Origin: Roseivirga sp. UBA6061
GTDB lineage: Bacteria; Bacteroidota; Bacteroidia; Cytophagales; Cyclobacteriaceae
Length of the DNA: 48,736 bases
NCBI GenBank assembly: GCA_002427745.1
Contig: DIYF01000024.1
Coordinates: 1-48,736 of the forward strand
Direction of reading: 5' to 3'
A program made the position numbers and the translations under genes. How positions within the stretch are numbered: the stretch's first letter is position 1; every line of letters starts with the position of its first letter. The notes below the pieces were generated by a model that had not been told where the DNA came from, ran no database searches, and worked only from the letters and a program-made list of their open reading frames with translations. Below, piece by piece: positions 30,996 to 41,387 of the stretch.

Positions 30996-33600
30996 CAAAG
31001 GGAGACATATTACCCCTCCCCGACTGGCACAACGCCTGCTACGCTGGTTTCTCAAAGAAGAACTGGCAGAAGAGGTAGAAGGTGATCTGGAAGAGAAGTT
31101 CTTCCAGACACTGGACAACCATTCAAGGTTTCGTGCTCAGGTCAACTACTGGTACCAGGTACTGCATTACCTGAGACCTTTTGCCATCAGAAAACACAAG
31201 TCAGTCCGCTCAAATCAAACGGCCATGCTCAGGCACAACCTGCTTATCTCATTCCGAAGCTTCAGACGCTTCAAAACTACCTTTTTGATCAACCTTTTCG
31301 GGCTTGCCACAGGTCTGACCAGTGCCTTATTAATTTACCTATGGGTCAATGATGAACTGAACATGCACCGGTTCAATGAAGAAGACAGTGATCGACATGT
31401 ACAGATCATCTATAGCTATCCTACCTCAGGAACCATCCATACCGAGACTAACGGAGCAACTCCTAACCCCTTATACCAGGCCATGGCCGAAGAAATGCCT
31501 GAAGTGGAGTATTCTTTTCCCGTCATGGCCTACCCCGGTCTCAAAGGCATTCTTTCAAAAGGCGATAATCATATCAGGGCCCGATACCAGTTTATTGGTC
31601 AGGGCTATTACAATGTATTTCCCGGTGAGTATTTGCAGGGAGACAAACACAAAGTGCTGTCGGATAAGCGTGAGATCGTTATTTCAGAAAAGCTGGCCCT
31701 GAGCTTATTTCAATCTCCCGAAAAAGCCATGGGGCAGCTTGTGGAGTTCAAAGACAAAGCTTATGGCGGGACTTACCTGGTTACCGGTGTATTTCGCCCT
31801 TCCCGGCACACATCTGACCCCTTCGATATTCTATTCAGCTACGACCTCTTTATCGCTACAGATCAAATGCAGTGGTACAATGGCGACACGCAGGCACACC
31901 TGGTACTCAAAGAAGGAGTTGACCTTGACCAGTTCAACGCAAAGATCAAAGACTATCTCAAAACCGTCTGGGAGAACTCTGAATATGTGCTCTACGCCCA
32001 GCCCTATTCTGAAAGGTACCTCTATGGCAATTATGAAGCAGGCATACCCGTAGCCGGGAGAATCATTTATGTAAGACTTTTCTCTACGATCGCCCTGTTT
32101 ATACTGGTCATTGCCTGTGTCAATTACATGAATTTTTCTACAGCCAAAGCGTCCGGAAGAATCAAGGAAATCGGGGTGAAAAAGGCGATTGGTGCAGGAC
32201 GTAAATCCCTGATCTTACAATATTTCGGGGAGTCCCTTTTCATGGCTTTTCTCTCCCTCGTGCTGGCATTGGCCATCGCCTACCTGCTCCTGCCTCAGTT
32301 CAGTGAAATTACCGGAAAGCCGTTGACCTTTGATCTCAGGCCTGACATCCTATTGGCTACCCTGGCCATTACCGTATTCACTGGTCTGGTTTCAGGCATA
32401 TACCCTGCCTTGCTGCTTTCAGGCTTTAATCCGGTAGTTGCCTTAAAGGGAAAGCTCAAAAGTGAGGTAAAGGGACTATGGTTACGAAAGAGTCTGGTGG
32501 TCTTTCAATTCGCTATATCTGCCATTTTAATCGTTTCAGTACTGGTGGTTTACAAACAAGTGGAGTTTATACAAACCACTAACCTGGGTTACGACAAAGA
32601 CCATATCATCACCTTTCCAAAAGAGGGCCGGCTGGAGAATGACTTTGAGCCCTTTCTTTCAGCAGTGAAGAACATTTCTGGGGTAGTGCATGCCTCTCAA
32701 ATGAGTGGTGACCTTCCCGGCAGTATTGCTTTCTCTCAGGGCTACAAGTGGGAAGGCATGAGTCCTGAAGATAAAAGCCTGAGGTTTTATCAGATACGCG
32801 GAGGCCATGACCTGATAGAGCTGCTGGGCATTACGTTGAAAGAAGGCCGGAGCTTTTCCAGGGATTTTGCTACTGATACAGATGCCATTATTCTGAATGA
32901 AGCCGCAGTGGAAATGACCAGACTGCAAAACCCGATAGGTCAAAAATTCGGCAGTTTTAACCCCAGGGCGCGCACCAAAGAGGTGATTGGGGTTGTAGAG
33001 AACTTCCATTTTGAATCTCTGCAGGAACAGGTACGCCCTTTCTTCTTTTCCATAAGTGACCGGGGCCGGAAATTCATAGTGAAGCTACAAGCCGGTACCG
33101 AACGGAAAACCATTGACCAGATTAAGGAGCTGCATGCAAGTTTCAATGAAGGCTACCCTTTTGAATTCAGATTTCTGGATGATGACTACCAGGCCATTTA
33201 TGCGGCAGAAGAGCGACTCACGGCACTTTCCAAATACTTTGCGGGTATAGCCATTGCCATTTCCTGCCTGGGACTCCTGGCCCTCACCGCCTTTAGTACG
33301 CAAAGGAGGTTTAAGGAAATTGCCATTAGAAAAGTGCTGGGATCGGGTAGCCTGGGCATTGTGCGACTTCTGTCGCGCGAATTCATAGTACTGGTACTGA
33401 CTGCGATCCTTATTTCCTTACCCATCAGTTACTATCTGATGAGGACCTGGCTCAACGGGTTTGCCTACAGAATCGGTCTGGACCCGGTGTATTTCATGTT
33501 AGCCGGAGTGCTCATGATGGTTGTGGCCTGGTTTACCATTATGTCACAGACTGCCAGGTCTGCCCGGGTCAGCGTAACCGAAAGCCTCAGAAGTGAATAA
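30988..33600 (+). CDS. prefix-domain FtsX/MacB-like permease 5
   Basis: The protein has 870 residues. I prefer GTG 30988, an 8-nt overlap with copy 4, over the ATG at 30976, because it yields VNNKGRHITPPRLAQ, matching VNNNGRHIAPPRLAQ of copy 6 exactly in register. The prefix motif has changed to EELAEEVEGDLEEKF, shared only by copies 5-7. Coupling loops are KEIGVKKAIGAGRKSL and FKEIAIRKVLGSGSLG, the latter again diagnostic for 5-7. Periplasmic domain 1 ends with SERYLYG before TM2. Periplasmic domain 2 carries WEGMSPEDKS and GVVENFHFESL. The C-terminus is SVTESLRSE, unlike the NPV-x-(S/A/T)-LRSE of clades 2-4 and 8-9. The last codons AGT-GAA-TAA start copy 6. Confidence 0.9.
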   Translation: MNNKGRHITPPRLAQRLLRWFLKEELAEEVEGDLEEKFFQTLDNHSRFRAQVNYWYQVLHYLRPFAIRKHKSVRSNQTAMLRHNLLISFRSFRRFKTTFLINLFGLATGLTSALLIYLWVNDELNMHRFNEEDSDRHVQIIYSYPTSGTIHTETNGATPNPLYQAMAEEMPEVEYSFPVMAYPGLKGILSKGDNHIRARYQFIGQGYYNVFPGEYLQGDKHKVLSDKREIVISEKLALSLFQSPEKAMGQLVEFKDKAYGGTYLVTGVFRPSRHTSDPFDILFSYDLFIATDQMQWYNGDTQAHLVLKEGVDLDQFNAKIKDYLKTVWENSEYVLYAQPYSERYLYGNYEAGIPVAGRIIYVRLFSTIALFILVIACVNYMNFSTAKASGRIKEIGVKKAIGAGRKSLILQYFGESLFMAFLSLVLALAIAYLLLPQFSEITGKPLTFDLRPDILLATLAITVFTGLVSGIYPALLLSGFNPVVALKGKLKSEVKGLWLRKSLVVFQFAISAILIVSVLVVYKQVEFIQTTNLGYDKDHIITFPKEGRLENDFEPFLSAVKNISGVVHASQMSGDLPGSIAFSQGYKWEGMSPEDKSLRFYQIRGGHDLIELLGITLKEGRSFSRDFATDTDAIILNEAAVEMTRLQNPIGQKFGSFNPRARTKEVIGVVENFHFESLQEQVRPFFFSISDRGRKFIVKLQAGTERKTIDQIKELHASFNEGYPFEFRFLDDDYQAIYAAEERLTALSKYFAGIAIAISCLGLLALTAFSTQRRFKEIAIRKVLGSGSLGIVRLLSREFIVLVLTAILISLPISYYLMRTWLNGFAYRIGLDPVYFMLAGVLMMVVAWFTIMSQTARSARVSVTESLRSE

Positions 33601-36184
33601 CAACGGGAGACATATCGCCCCTCCCCGTCTGGCACAGCGCCTGCTGCGCTGGTTTCTTAAAGAAGAGCTGGCGGAAGAGGTAGAAGGTGACCTGGAAGAG
33701 AAATTCTTACAGACGCTGGACAACCATTCGAAGTTTCGTGCCCGGACCAACTACTGGTATCAGGTACTGAATTACCTCAGACCCTTCGCCCTCCGGAAAA
33801 ACAAATCCGTTCGTTCAAATCAAACTGCTATGTTGAGGCATAACCTGCTTATCTCTTTTCGAAGCTTTAAACGCTATAAAAGCACTTTTCTGATCAACCT
33901 CTTTGGCCTGGCATCCGGCCTGGCCAGTGCCTTGCTGATTTACCTGTGGGTGAGTGATGAATTGAAGATGGGGCGATTCAACGAAAAGGACAGTGACAGA
34001 CATTTTCAGGTCTTCGTGAACAGCGAATTATCTGACGGCATTCACACCGGAGAAAGGGCTCCTATTCCACTGGCTAAAGCCATGGAAGAAGCCCTGCCCG
34101 AAGTTGAGAAAGGAATCCCGGTCTTTGATGAGCCCTATTACAAGGGTGTCATCTCTTATGAAGACCATGATCTCAGAGCAGTTCCCCTGTTCGTTGGAGA
34201 TGGCTATTTCGATGTATTTGCTACTGATTTTCTGGCCGGAAGCAAACCCGGAGCGCTCAATGACGGCAATGTGGTCATCTCCGTTCAACTGGCCAACAGT
34301 TTATTCAACGGGCCGGAAGAAGCCCTTGGTAAAACCGTCAATTTCAATGGTCAGTATTTTAAAGGGCCCTACATCGTCTCAGGAGTTTTCCAACCAGATC
34401 GGCACGGAACCATGAGTTTTGATATACTTCTGAGCTTCGATCATTTTATAACTTCCTGGCGCCCAAACCTGAATAACTGGTGGAATGGAGGTCCTCAGAC
34501 ACACCTCATCCTTAAAGAAGGGGCTGATCTCAACAAGTTCAACGAAAAAATTGAGGACTTACTCAACGAATTCAAAGGAGGACCACAGTGGATCGTTGCA
34601 CAGAAATACTCCGATAAGTACCTCTATGGCAAGTTTAAAAACGGATTACCTATCGCAGGCAGAATGGTTTATGTCCGTATTTTCTCTCTCATTGCCCTAT
34701 TTATCCTGGCCATAGCCTCCATCAACTACATGAATTTATCCACGGCTCAGGCTTCACGCAGAATCAGGGAAATCGGGGTAAAAAAGGCCATAGGCGCACA
34801 GCGGAAAGCACTGATCTATCAATACTTTAGTGAAAGTACATTCATTACTTTCCTTTCACTTTTACTGGCAACAGGCATGGTGCTGCTCCTGCTGCCCTGG
34901 TTCAACGAGATTACCGGAAAGGCCTTATCTATTACCCAGGCATCCACTTTCATTTTACCGGCTTTGTCCATCACCCTGATCACCGGATTGGTTTCCGGTA
35001 TTTATCCGGGTCTGTATTTGTCAGGGTTCAAGCCTGTACTCGCCTTAAAAGGAAAACTTCAGTCTAATGCGGGAGGACTCTGGCTTCGAAAGGGTTTAGT
35101 GGTTTTTCAGTTTGCTGCTTCTGTCATACTCATCATATCGGTGGTAGTGATTTACAGGCAAATGAACTTCGTAAGAGATTCTAATCTGGGTTATGATACA
35201 GAACACATCATCTCCTTCAACAGAGAGGGCAAATTGTTTAAAGGAGACCCGGATGCCTTCATGGCAGAAGTAAGAAAGATCAGTGGTGTAGTCAATATCT
35301 CTTTTATGTGGGGAGAACTTCCCGGTGATGTCAGCAGCAGCAGTGGCTTCCGCTGGACAGGGCAGACTCCTGAACAAAGAAATACACGTTTTAACCTGAT
35401 AGAAGGAGGCTACGATATCGCTGAGGTACTTGGAGTAGAAATCAAAGAAGGTCGTGGCCTTTCACCGGACTTCGCTACGGACGACAAAGCCATTGTGATT
35501 AACGAGACTGCAGCGAGACTTTTCGGCTATGAAAATCCAATTGGTCATAAGTTCGATGGGAAAGAGATTGTCGGAGTAGTAAAGGACTTTCACATCAAAG
35601 GACTACACGAGAAAATAGCCCCCCTCTTTTTTAAGCTGAACCTCAGGGGAGAGTATTTCACTGTTAAAATCCGGGGCGAAAATCAAATCGCAACCATCGA
35701 TAAAATAGAAGAGCTACACGCAGCCTTTAACCCGGGCTATCCCTTTGAAATGAAGTTTATGGACAGGGCTTACCAGGAGTTGTACGAAGAGGAAAAAAGG
35801 GTGGCTATTCTCTCAAAGTACTTTTCGCTCATTGCCATTACGATCTCCTGCCTAGGCCTTTTAGCCTTAACGGCATTCAGCACACAACGAAGGTTCAAGG
35901 AAATAGCCATCAGGAAAGTATTGGGTTCCAGCAGCTTTGGTATTGTAAGACTGCTATCCGGCAACTTCATCGGTTTGATTCTCACAGCTATTCTGATCGG
36001 CCTTCCACTAGGGTATTTACTTATGAAAAACTGGCTGGGAAGCTTCGCCTACAGAATCAGTCTGGATCCGGTATTCTTCATTATGGCCGGAGCCCTTATC
36101 CTGGGGATCGCCTGGCTCACCATTATCGCGCAAACCGCCAAATCTACCCGCATCAGTGTAACCGAAAGCCTCAGAAGTGAATAA
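33593..36184 (+). CDS. prefix-domain FtsX/MacB-like permease 6
   Basis: The protein has 863 residues, the shortest of the nine, from GTG 33593 inside the end of copy 5. The first roughly 300 nt (prefix and TM1) are very similar in DNA to copy 5, including the NHSKFRARTNYWYQV region. Periplasmic domain 1 has diverged strongly; SDKYLYG precedes TM2. Coupling loops are REIGVKKAIGAQRKAL and FKEIAIRKVLGSSSFG. Periplasmic domain 2 has WTGQTPEQRNTRF and GVVKDFHIKGL. In the TM2 motif 'ASINYMNLSTA' the Cys found in the other copies is Ser. It ends SVTESLRSE with AGT-GAA-TAA, starting copy 7. Confidence 0.9.
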   Translation: MNNNGRHIAPPRLAQRLLRWFLKEELAEEVEGDLEEKFLQTLDNHSKFRARTNYWYQVLNYLRPFALRKNKSVRSNQTAMLRHNLLISFRSFKRYKSTFLINLFGLASGLASALLIYLWVSDELKMGRFNEKDSDRHFQVFVNSELSDGIHTGERAPIPLAKAMEEALPEVEKGIPVFDEPYYKGVISYEDHDLRAVPLFVGDGYFDVFATDFLAGSKPGALNDGNVVISVQLANSLFNGPEEALGKTVNFNGQYFKGPYIVSGVFQPDRHGTMSFDILLSFDHFITSWRPNLNNWWNGGPQTHLILKEGADLNKFNEKIEDLLNEFKGGPQWIVAQKYSDKYLYGKFKNGLPIAGRMVYVRIFSLIALFILAIASINYMNLSTAQASRRIREIGVKKAIGAQRKALIYQYFSESTFITFLSLLLATGMVLLLLPWFNEITGKALSITQASTFILPALSITLITGLVSGIYPGLYLSGFKPVLALKGKLQSNAGGLWLRKGLVVFQFAASVILIISVVVIYRQMNFVRDSNLGYDTEHIISFNREGKLFKGDPDAFMAEVRKISGVVNISFMWGELPGDVSSSSGFRWTGQTPEQRNTRFNLIEGGYDIAEVLGVEIKEGRGLSPDFATDDKAIVINETAARLFGYENPIGHKFDGKEIVGVVKDFHIKGLHEKIAPLFFKLNLRGEYFTVKIRGENQIATIDKIEELHAAFNPGYPFEMKFMDRAYQELYEEEKRVAILSKYFSLIAITISCLGLLALTAFSTQRRFKEIAIRKVLGSSSFGIVRLLSGNFIGLILTAILIGLPLGYLLMKNWLGSFAYRISLDPVFFIMAGALILGIAWLTIIAQTAKSTRISVTESLRSE

Positions 36185-38774
36185 CAACGGGAAACATATC
36201 GCCCCTCCCCGCCTGGCACAACGCCTTCTACGCTGGTTCCTTAAAGAAGAGCTGGCAGAAGAGGTAGAAGGTGATCTGGAAGAGAAATTCTACCAAACCC
36301 TCCATCATGATTCAAAAGCCAGGGCCAAAAGAAACTACTGGTACCAGGTACTTCACTACATAAGGCCTTTTGCGCTCAAAAAATATCGGTCAAATCACTC
36401 AAACAACATTGCCATGTTTAAGCACAACCTCCTTATCTCATTTCGAAGCTTCAGGCGGTACAAAAGTACTTTCCTGATCAATCTGTTTGGCCTGGCCACC
36501 GGCCTGGCTACGGTACTGCTGATTTACCTGTGGGTAGACAGCGAATTGAAAACCGGTCAGTTCCGGGAAAAATATAGCGACAGGCACTACCAGATAATGA
36601 GAAACATTCCTCTGTCAACCGGTATCCAGACCAAAGAGACCTCCCCTGGTCCCCTGGCAAAAGCCCTGACCGAAGAGTTTCCGGAGGTCGCCTATGCTTT
36701 TTCCATCACCACCATTGCCAGCGAAGGAGTACTCTCATTCGAAAATGAGCATGCCAGGGCTATGCCCAAATTTGCCGGAGAAGGCTACCTGAATGTCTTT
36801 GGCTGTGACCTGATTTCCGGTAGTAAAGAGCCTGCCTCTTCCGGTATGAACCATGTTCTTATTTCAGAAAAGCTTGCCAACCAGCTGTTCAAAGCCCCGG
36901 ATCTTGCCCCGGGTAAAACGGTGACTTTCAAGGGAGATGAGATTAACGACCCTTTTATCGTATCGGGTGTTTTCAGGCCGGTCAGCGATCCTTCCCAGCA
37001 GTTTGACATCTTATTCAGCTACGATTACTTCATTGCCAAATTTCCTGCTATGGATGAATGGTACAATGGTGGCGTACAGTCTCACCTGGTATTAAACCCG
37101 GAGGCAGATATCCATCAGTTCAATGATAAGATCAAAAACTTCCTGGACACAAAACAGCCCAACAATACCCACACCCTCTTTGCGCAGAAATACTCAGACC
37201 GGTACCTCTACGGGACTTATGAAAACGGAATTCCGGTGGCCGGCCGGGTTACATACGTAAGAATCTTCTCTCTCATTGCCGTCTTTATTCTGGTCATCGC
37301 CTGCATCAACTATATGAACCTGTCTACTGCTCAGGCATCCCGCAGGGTGAAAGAAATAGGAGTGAAAAAAGCCATTGGTGTCCAGCGTAAATCACTGATT
37401 CACCAATACTTCGGAGAATCAGTCTTTATGTCTTTGCTGGCCCTCGTATTGGCAGTCGGTATGGCGCTACTCTTGCTGCCACAGTTCAATCTTATTACCG
37501 GGAAAGAGCTGGATTTGTCACAGGCTTCCGGTATAGCGCTGCCGGTACTGCTCATCACTTTGCTCACCGGGCTGGTCTCGGGCATCTACCCGGGGCTTTA
37601 TCTTTCCGGCTTCAAACCCGTGCTTGCCTTAAAGGGAAAAATCAGTGCTGGCTCCGGAGCTCTCTGGCTTCGCAAAGGGCTGGTAGTATTTCAGTTTGCC
37701 GTCTCAGTGGTGCTGATACTGGCCGTTATTGTGATTTATCGACAGATTGACTTTGTCCAGACTTCTAACCTGGGCTATAATAATGAAAACATTGTATCCT
37801 TTCACAAAGAGGGCAAGCTGGCCGGTGATCCTTCCACATTTGTGGCAGAAGCTGAAAAATTCCCGGGAGTACTGGATTTATCCTCCATGGCTGGTAGTCT
37901 TCCGGGTAAAATCGGTGGACGCTGGAATCTGGGCTGGGATGGCCAGTTGCCGGAGGAAAAGAAGGTACGCTTTGTATTCATGCATGGTGATTACGGGCTG
38001 GCCGAGTTGCTCGGAATAACACTGAAAGAAGGGCGCTTCTTCTCGAAGGAATTCCCTACCGACAACAAAGCCATCATTCTCAACCAGGCTGCCCTCGATA
38101 TCATAGGCTATGAAGATCCCCTTGGTAAGACGATGGACATCAACGGACCTCGCCAGATCGTAGGTGTGGTTGAAAATTTTCATTTCGAAGGCATGCACCA
38201 TGAGATCAAACCACTGATTATCCAGCTGTATGGAGGAGGCACCACCTTTGTGGCGAAAATTGGCTCTGAAGACCAGCCTGAAACCATTAGCAAGCTCGAA
38301 GAACTCTATACCTCCCTGAATCCCGGTTATCCCTTTGAGTATAAGTTCCTGGATCAGAATTATCAGCACCTGTATGACGAAGAAAGAAGAATCGCTACCC
38401 TCTCAAACTACTTTGCCGGCATAGCCATCGCCATCTCCTGCCTCGGCTTACTGGCCCTGACGGCCTTTAGTACGCAAAGAAGGTTCAAAGAAATTGCCAT
38501 CAGAAAAGTACTGGGTTCAGGCAGTCTCGGCATCATTCGCCTGTTTTCGAAAGAGTTCATCGTATTGATTGTATTCTCCATCATCATTGCCTTACCCACT
38601 GGTTTTTACCTGATGAGCAGCTGGCTCGATGGTTTTGCCTATAGGATCAACCTGGACCCCGCCTTCTTTCTGGTGGCCGGAATGCTCATCATGGCAGTGG
38701 CATGGCTGACCATCATGGTACAAACTGCCAGATCGGCCCGGGTAAATGTAACGGAAAGTCTGAGAAGCGAATAA
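36177..38774 (+). CDS. prefix-domain FtsX/MacB-like permease 7
   Basis: The protein has 865 residues from GTG 36177, with an 8-nt overlap with copy 6. The prefix is EELAEEVEGDLEEKF followed by 'YQTLHHDSKARAKRNYWYQV', which resembles copies 8 and 2 more than 5 and 6 downstream of the motif and suggests mosaic descent. SDRYLYG precedes TM2. Coupling loops are KEIGVKKAIGVQRKSL and FKEIAIRKVLGSGSLG. Periplasmic domain 2 has WDGQLPEEKKVRF and GVVENFHFEGM. The C-terminus is NVTESLRSE. The final Ser codon is AGC, so the GTG trick is unavailable and copy 8 begins at TTG 6 nt downstream. Confidence 0.9.
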   Translation: MNNNGKHIAPPRLAQRLLRWFLKEELAEEVEGDLEEKFYQTLHHDSKARAKRNYWYQVLHYIRPFALKKYRSNHSNNIAMFKHNLLISFRSFRRYKSTFLINLFGLATGLATVLLIYLWVDSELKTGQFREKYSDRHYQIMRNIPLSTGIQTKETSPGPLAKALTEEFPEVAYAFSITTIASEGVLSFENEHARAMPKFAGEGYLNVFGCDLISGSKEPASSGMNHVLISEKLANQLFKAPDLAPGKTVTFKGDEINDPFIVSGVFRPVSDPSQQFDILFSYDYFIAKFPAMDEWYNGGVQSHLVLNPEADIHQFNDKIKNFLDTKQPNNTHTLFAQKYSDRYLYGTYENGIPVAGRVTYVRIFSLIAVFILVIACINYMNLSTAQASRRVKEIGVKKAIGVQRKSLIHQYFGESVFMSLLALVLAVGMALLLLPQFNLITGKELDLSQASGIALPVLLITLLTGLVSGIYPGLYLSGFKPVLALKGKISAGSGALWLRKGLVVFQFAVSVVLILAVIVIYRQIDFVQTSNLGYNNENIVSFHKEGKLAGDPSTFVAEAEKFPGVLDLSSMAGSLPGKIGGRWNLGWDGQLPEEKKVRFVFMHGDYGLAELLGITLKEGRFFSKEFPTDNKAIILNQAALDIIGYEDPLGKTMDINGPRQIVGVVENFHFEGMHHEIKPLIIQLYGGGTTFVAKIGSEDQPETISKLEELYTSLNPGYPFEYKFLDQNYQHLYDEERRIATLSNYFAGIAIAISCLGLLALTAFSTQRRFKEIAIRKVLGSGSLGIIRLFSKEFIVLIVFSIIIALPTGFYLMSSWLDGFAYRINLDPAFFLVAGMLIMAVAWLTIMVQTARSARVNVTESLRSE

Positions 38775-38780
38775 TCAGCA

Positions 38781-41387
38781 TTGGACAGATCAAAATTCCA
38801 TATCACTCCTCCCCGCCTGGCTCAGCACCTGCTACGCTGGTTTCTCAAAGAAGAGCTGGCCGAAGAGGTTTTGGGTGATCTGCAAGAAAAATTTCATTCC
38901 CAGCTACATAAGTATTCAAATACCAAAGCCAAAAGAAACTACTGGTATCAGGTTTTTCGCTACCTGAGACCATTCGCCATACGGTCATGGCACTCAAAAC
39001 ACACAAACAACATCATCATGCTCAAACACAACCTTCTTATCAGCCTCAGAAGCTTTCAAAGGTCTAAGAGTACCTTCCTGATCAACCTCATTGGCCTGGC
39101 CAGCGGGCTGGTCTGTACCCTATTGATTTATCTGTGGGTAGCAGATGAGCTATCTATGGATAAGTTCCATGAAAATGATCATCAGCTTTACCAGATCATG
39201 CGTAATCTCTTAGAGAATGACGAGGTAAAGACCACGACTTATATGCCGGGATTGCTGGCAGATGAGTTAGTAGCCAGCTACCCAGAGGTGGCCTCAGCCA
39301 CTACCGTATGGCCTGCCGGTTTCTTTGGCCAGGAAGACTACGTCTCCTATGACCAGCAACAGTTCAAAGTAAAAGCGCAGTATACTGACAACCGGTTTCT
39401 GGATATAATGTCCTTTCCTTTGGCTGCGGGAGATCCCACCACCGCGCTGAATGATAAAAAGAGTGCTTTAATCTCTGAGTCACTGGCATTGAAGATATTC
39501 GGCACTACTGAAAATCTGCTGGGTAAAGTGCTTCATTTTAATGATGATGAAGAGAATCAGGATTTCCTTATCAGCGGTCTGTTCAAAGATGTTCCCGATA
39601 AATCTACCCTGCAATTCGATATGCTGCTCCACTCACAGCTAATGATGGACAGGTATGATTATATGAAACACTGGGGCAACAGCAACCCCTATGTTTTTGC
39701 CACTCTCCGGGAGGGAACGGATGTCCAGGCCTTCAATACCAGGATCGAAAACCTTATCAAAGGCAAGGTGAAAAATTCAAGGTCCACCCTTTTTGTTCAA
39801 AAGTTCTCTGACCGCTACCTCTATGGCACCTATGAAAACGGAGTAGTGGCCGGGGGAAGAATCGCCTATGTAAGACTCTTCTCCATAGTGGTAGCCGTCA
39901 TTCTGATCATCGCCTGTATCAACTTCATGAACCTCTCCACCGCCAAAGCCACCAGCAGGCTCAAAGAGATTGGCGTAAAGAAGGCACTGGGAGCCAGACG
40001 CAAAAGCCTGATGGCCCAGTACTTTACCGAATCCATACTGATCACGCTACTGAGTGCCCTGTTGGCCATTGCAGCCACGGCCCTCCTCCTGCCTCAGTTC
40101 GGTAACCTTACCGGCAAAAACCTGAGCCTGGAATTCAATCTCGAATTAATTGGCTGGACCCTGGGAATTGTGCTGATAGCCGGCCTTCTGGCCGGAAGCT
40201 ATCCGGCCCTCTACCTCTCGGGCCTCAGAACCACAGCTTCATTGAAAGGTAAGCTGGTCAAAACATTCGGAGACATGTGGGCCAGGCGCGGGCTGGTCGT
40301 TTTCCAGTTCTCCGTTTCGGCCTTTTTGATTGTCAGTGTGCTTATCGTCTCCAGACAGCTTGATTTTATACAGTCGAAAAACCTGGGCTATAACCGCGAT
40401 AATGTCATTATGTTTCCAAACACCGGCTTAGAGGAATCTGCCTATCTCGGCTTTTTAAGCAGTCTGGATGCCATTCCGGGTGTGCTTAATACCACCTCAG
40501 CTGGACATGACCTGACGGGAGATCATGGTAAAACCTCCGGAATCAGCTGGCCGGGCAAGGAGCCTGATCAGCGAGTCACTTTTATCAACCTGGAAATGAG
40601 CTCCAATTTTATTGAGACCATGGGCATAGAGCTGGTGGCAGGCCGCTCTTTTGACAGAGATCGCACCAATGAAGATCAGAAGATCATCTTCAACGAAATA
40701 GCGATTGAGCAAATGGGTCTGAAAGACCCGCTTGGTAAGACCATCAAGCTCTGGGGACAGGAAAGGGAGATCATCGGTATCGTGAAAAATTTCCATGCGG
40801 AGTCTTTATACGAGCCCATTCAGCCCACCTTTATTCAGGCTTATCCTATGCTCAGCACTACCCTGGTAAAAATACAGGCCGGCACTGAGCCGGAAGTGAT
40901 CGAAAAAATTGAATCTCAGTACGAAGCCTTCAGCAACGGCCTCCCCTTTGAATTCAGGTTTATGGATACGGACTACCAGGCCATGTATGAAAGTGAGCAG
41001 AGGGTTTCTTCGCTATCTCAGTACTTCGCTGTGATAGCCATCATCATCTCCTGCCTTGGCCTGCTGGGATTAACCGCTTATACGGCAGAAAAACGGTCAA
41101 AAGAAATTGGTGTACGCAAAGTACTCGGGGCAGGAGTCTGGCGCATTGTGCTGCTGCTTTCCGGTGATTTCACCAGGATGGTAGCCATGGCCCTGCTTAT
41201 CGGCTTACCGCTGAGCTACTATGTAGGACAGCAATGGCTGCAGGGCTTTGCCTTCAGCGTCAACCTCGACATCTGGTATTTTGTGCTGGCGGGTACCCTC
41301 ATGATTGCCATAGCCTGGTTAACTGTTGGCTTTCAAACACTCAAAGCCGCCCGCACCAATCCGGTAGACACCCTCAGAAGTGAATAA
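38781..41387 (+). CDS. prefix-domain FtsX/MacB-like permease 8
   Basis: The protein has 868 residues from TTG 38781, 6 nt after the stop of copy 7. The N-terminus is MDRSKFHITPPRLAQHLLRW. The prefix is EELAEEVLGDLQEKF, with Gln where others have Asp or Glu. SDRYLYG precedes TM2. Coupling loops are KEIGVKKALGARRKSL and KEIGVRKVLGAGVWRI. Periplasmic domain 1 starts 'NDHQLYQIMRNLLENDEVKT'. Domain 2 carries WPGKEPDQRVTF and GIVKNFHAESL, where Phe of DFHFE is Ala. It is the sister of copy 9, with which it shares the 'TMPY/TTYMPG' region and the second coupling loop. It ends NPVDTLRSE with AGT-GAA-TAA starting copy 9. Confidence 0.9.
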   Translation: MDRSKFHITPPRLAQHLLRWFLKEELAEEVLGDLQEKFHSQLHKYSNTKAKRNYWYQVFRYLRPFAIRSWHSKHTNNIIMLKHNLLISLRSFQRSKSTFLINLIGLASGLVCTLLIYLWVADELSMDKFHENDHQLYQIMRNLLENDEVKTTTYMPGLLADELVASYPEVASATTVWPAGFFGQEDYVSYDQQQFKVKAQYTDNRFLDIMSFPLAAGDPTTALNDKKSALISESLALKIFGTTENLLGKVLHFNDDEENQDFLISGLFKDVPDKSTLQFDMLLHSQLMMDRYDYMKHWGNSNPYVFATLREGTDVQAFNTRIENLIKGKVKNSRSTLFVQKFSDRYLYGTYENGVVAGGRIAYVRLFSIVVAVILIIACINFMNLSTAKATSRLKEIGVKKALGARRKSLMAQYFTESILITLLSALLAIAATALLLPQFGNLTGKNLSLEFNLELIGWTLGIVLIAGLLAGSYPALYLSGLRTTASLKGKLVKTFGDMWARRGLVVFQFSVSAFLIVSVLIVSRQLDFIQSKNLGYNRDNVIMFPNTGLEESAYLGFLSSLDAIPGVLNTTSAGHDLTGDHGKTSGISWPGKEPDQRVTFINLEMSSNFIETMGIELVAGRSFDRDRTNEDQKIIFNEIAIEQMGLKDPLGKTIKLWGQEREIIGIVKNFHAESLYEPIQPTFIQAYPMLSTTLVKIQAGTEPEVIEKIESQYEAFSNGLPFEFRFMDTDYQAMYESEQRVSSLSQYFAVIAIIISCLGLLGLTAYTAEKRSKEIGVRKVLGAGVWRIVLLLSGDFTRMVAMALLIGLPLSYYVGQQWLQGFAFSVNLDIWYFVLAGTLMIAIAWLTVGFQTLKAARTNPVDTLRSE

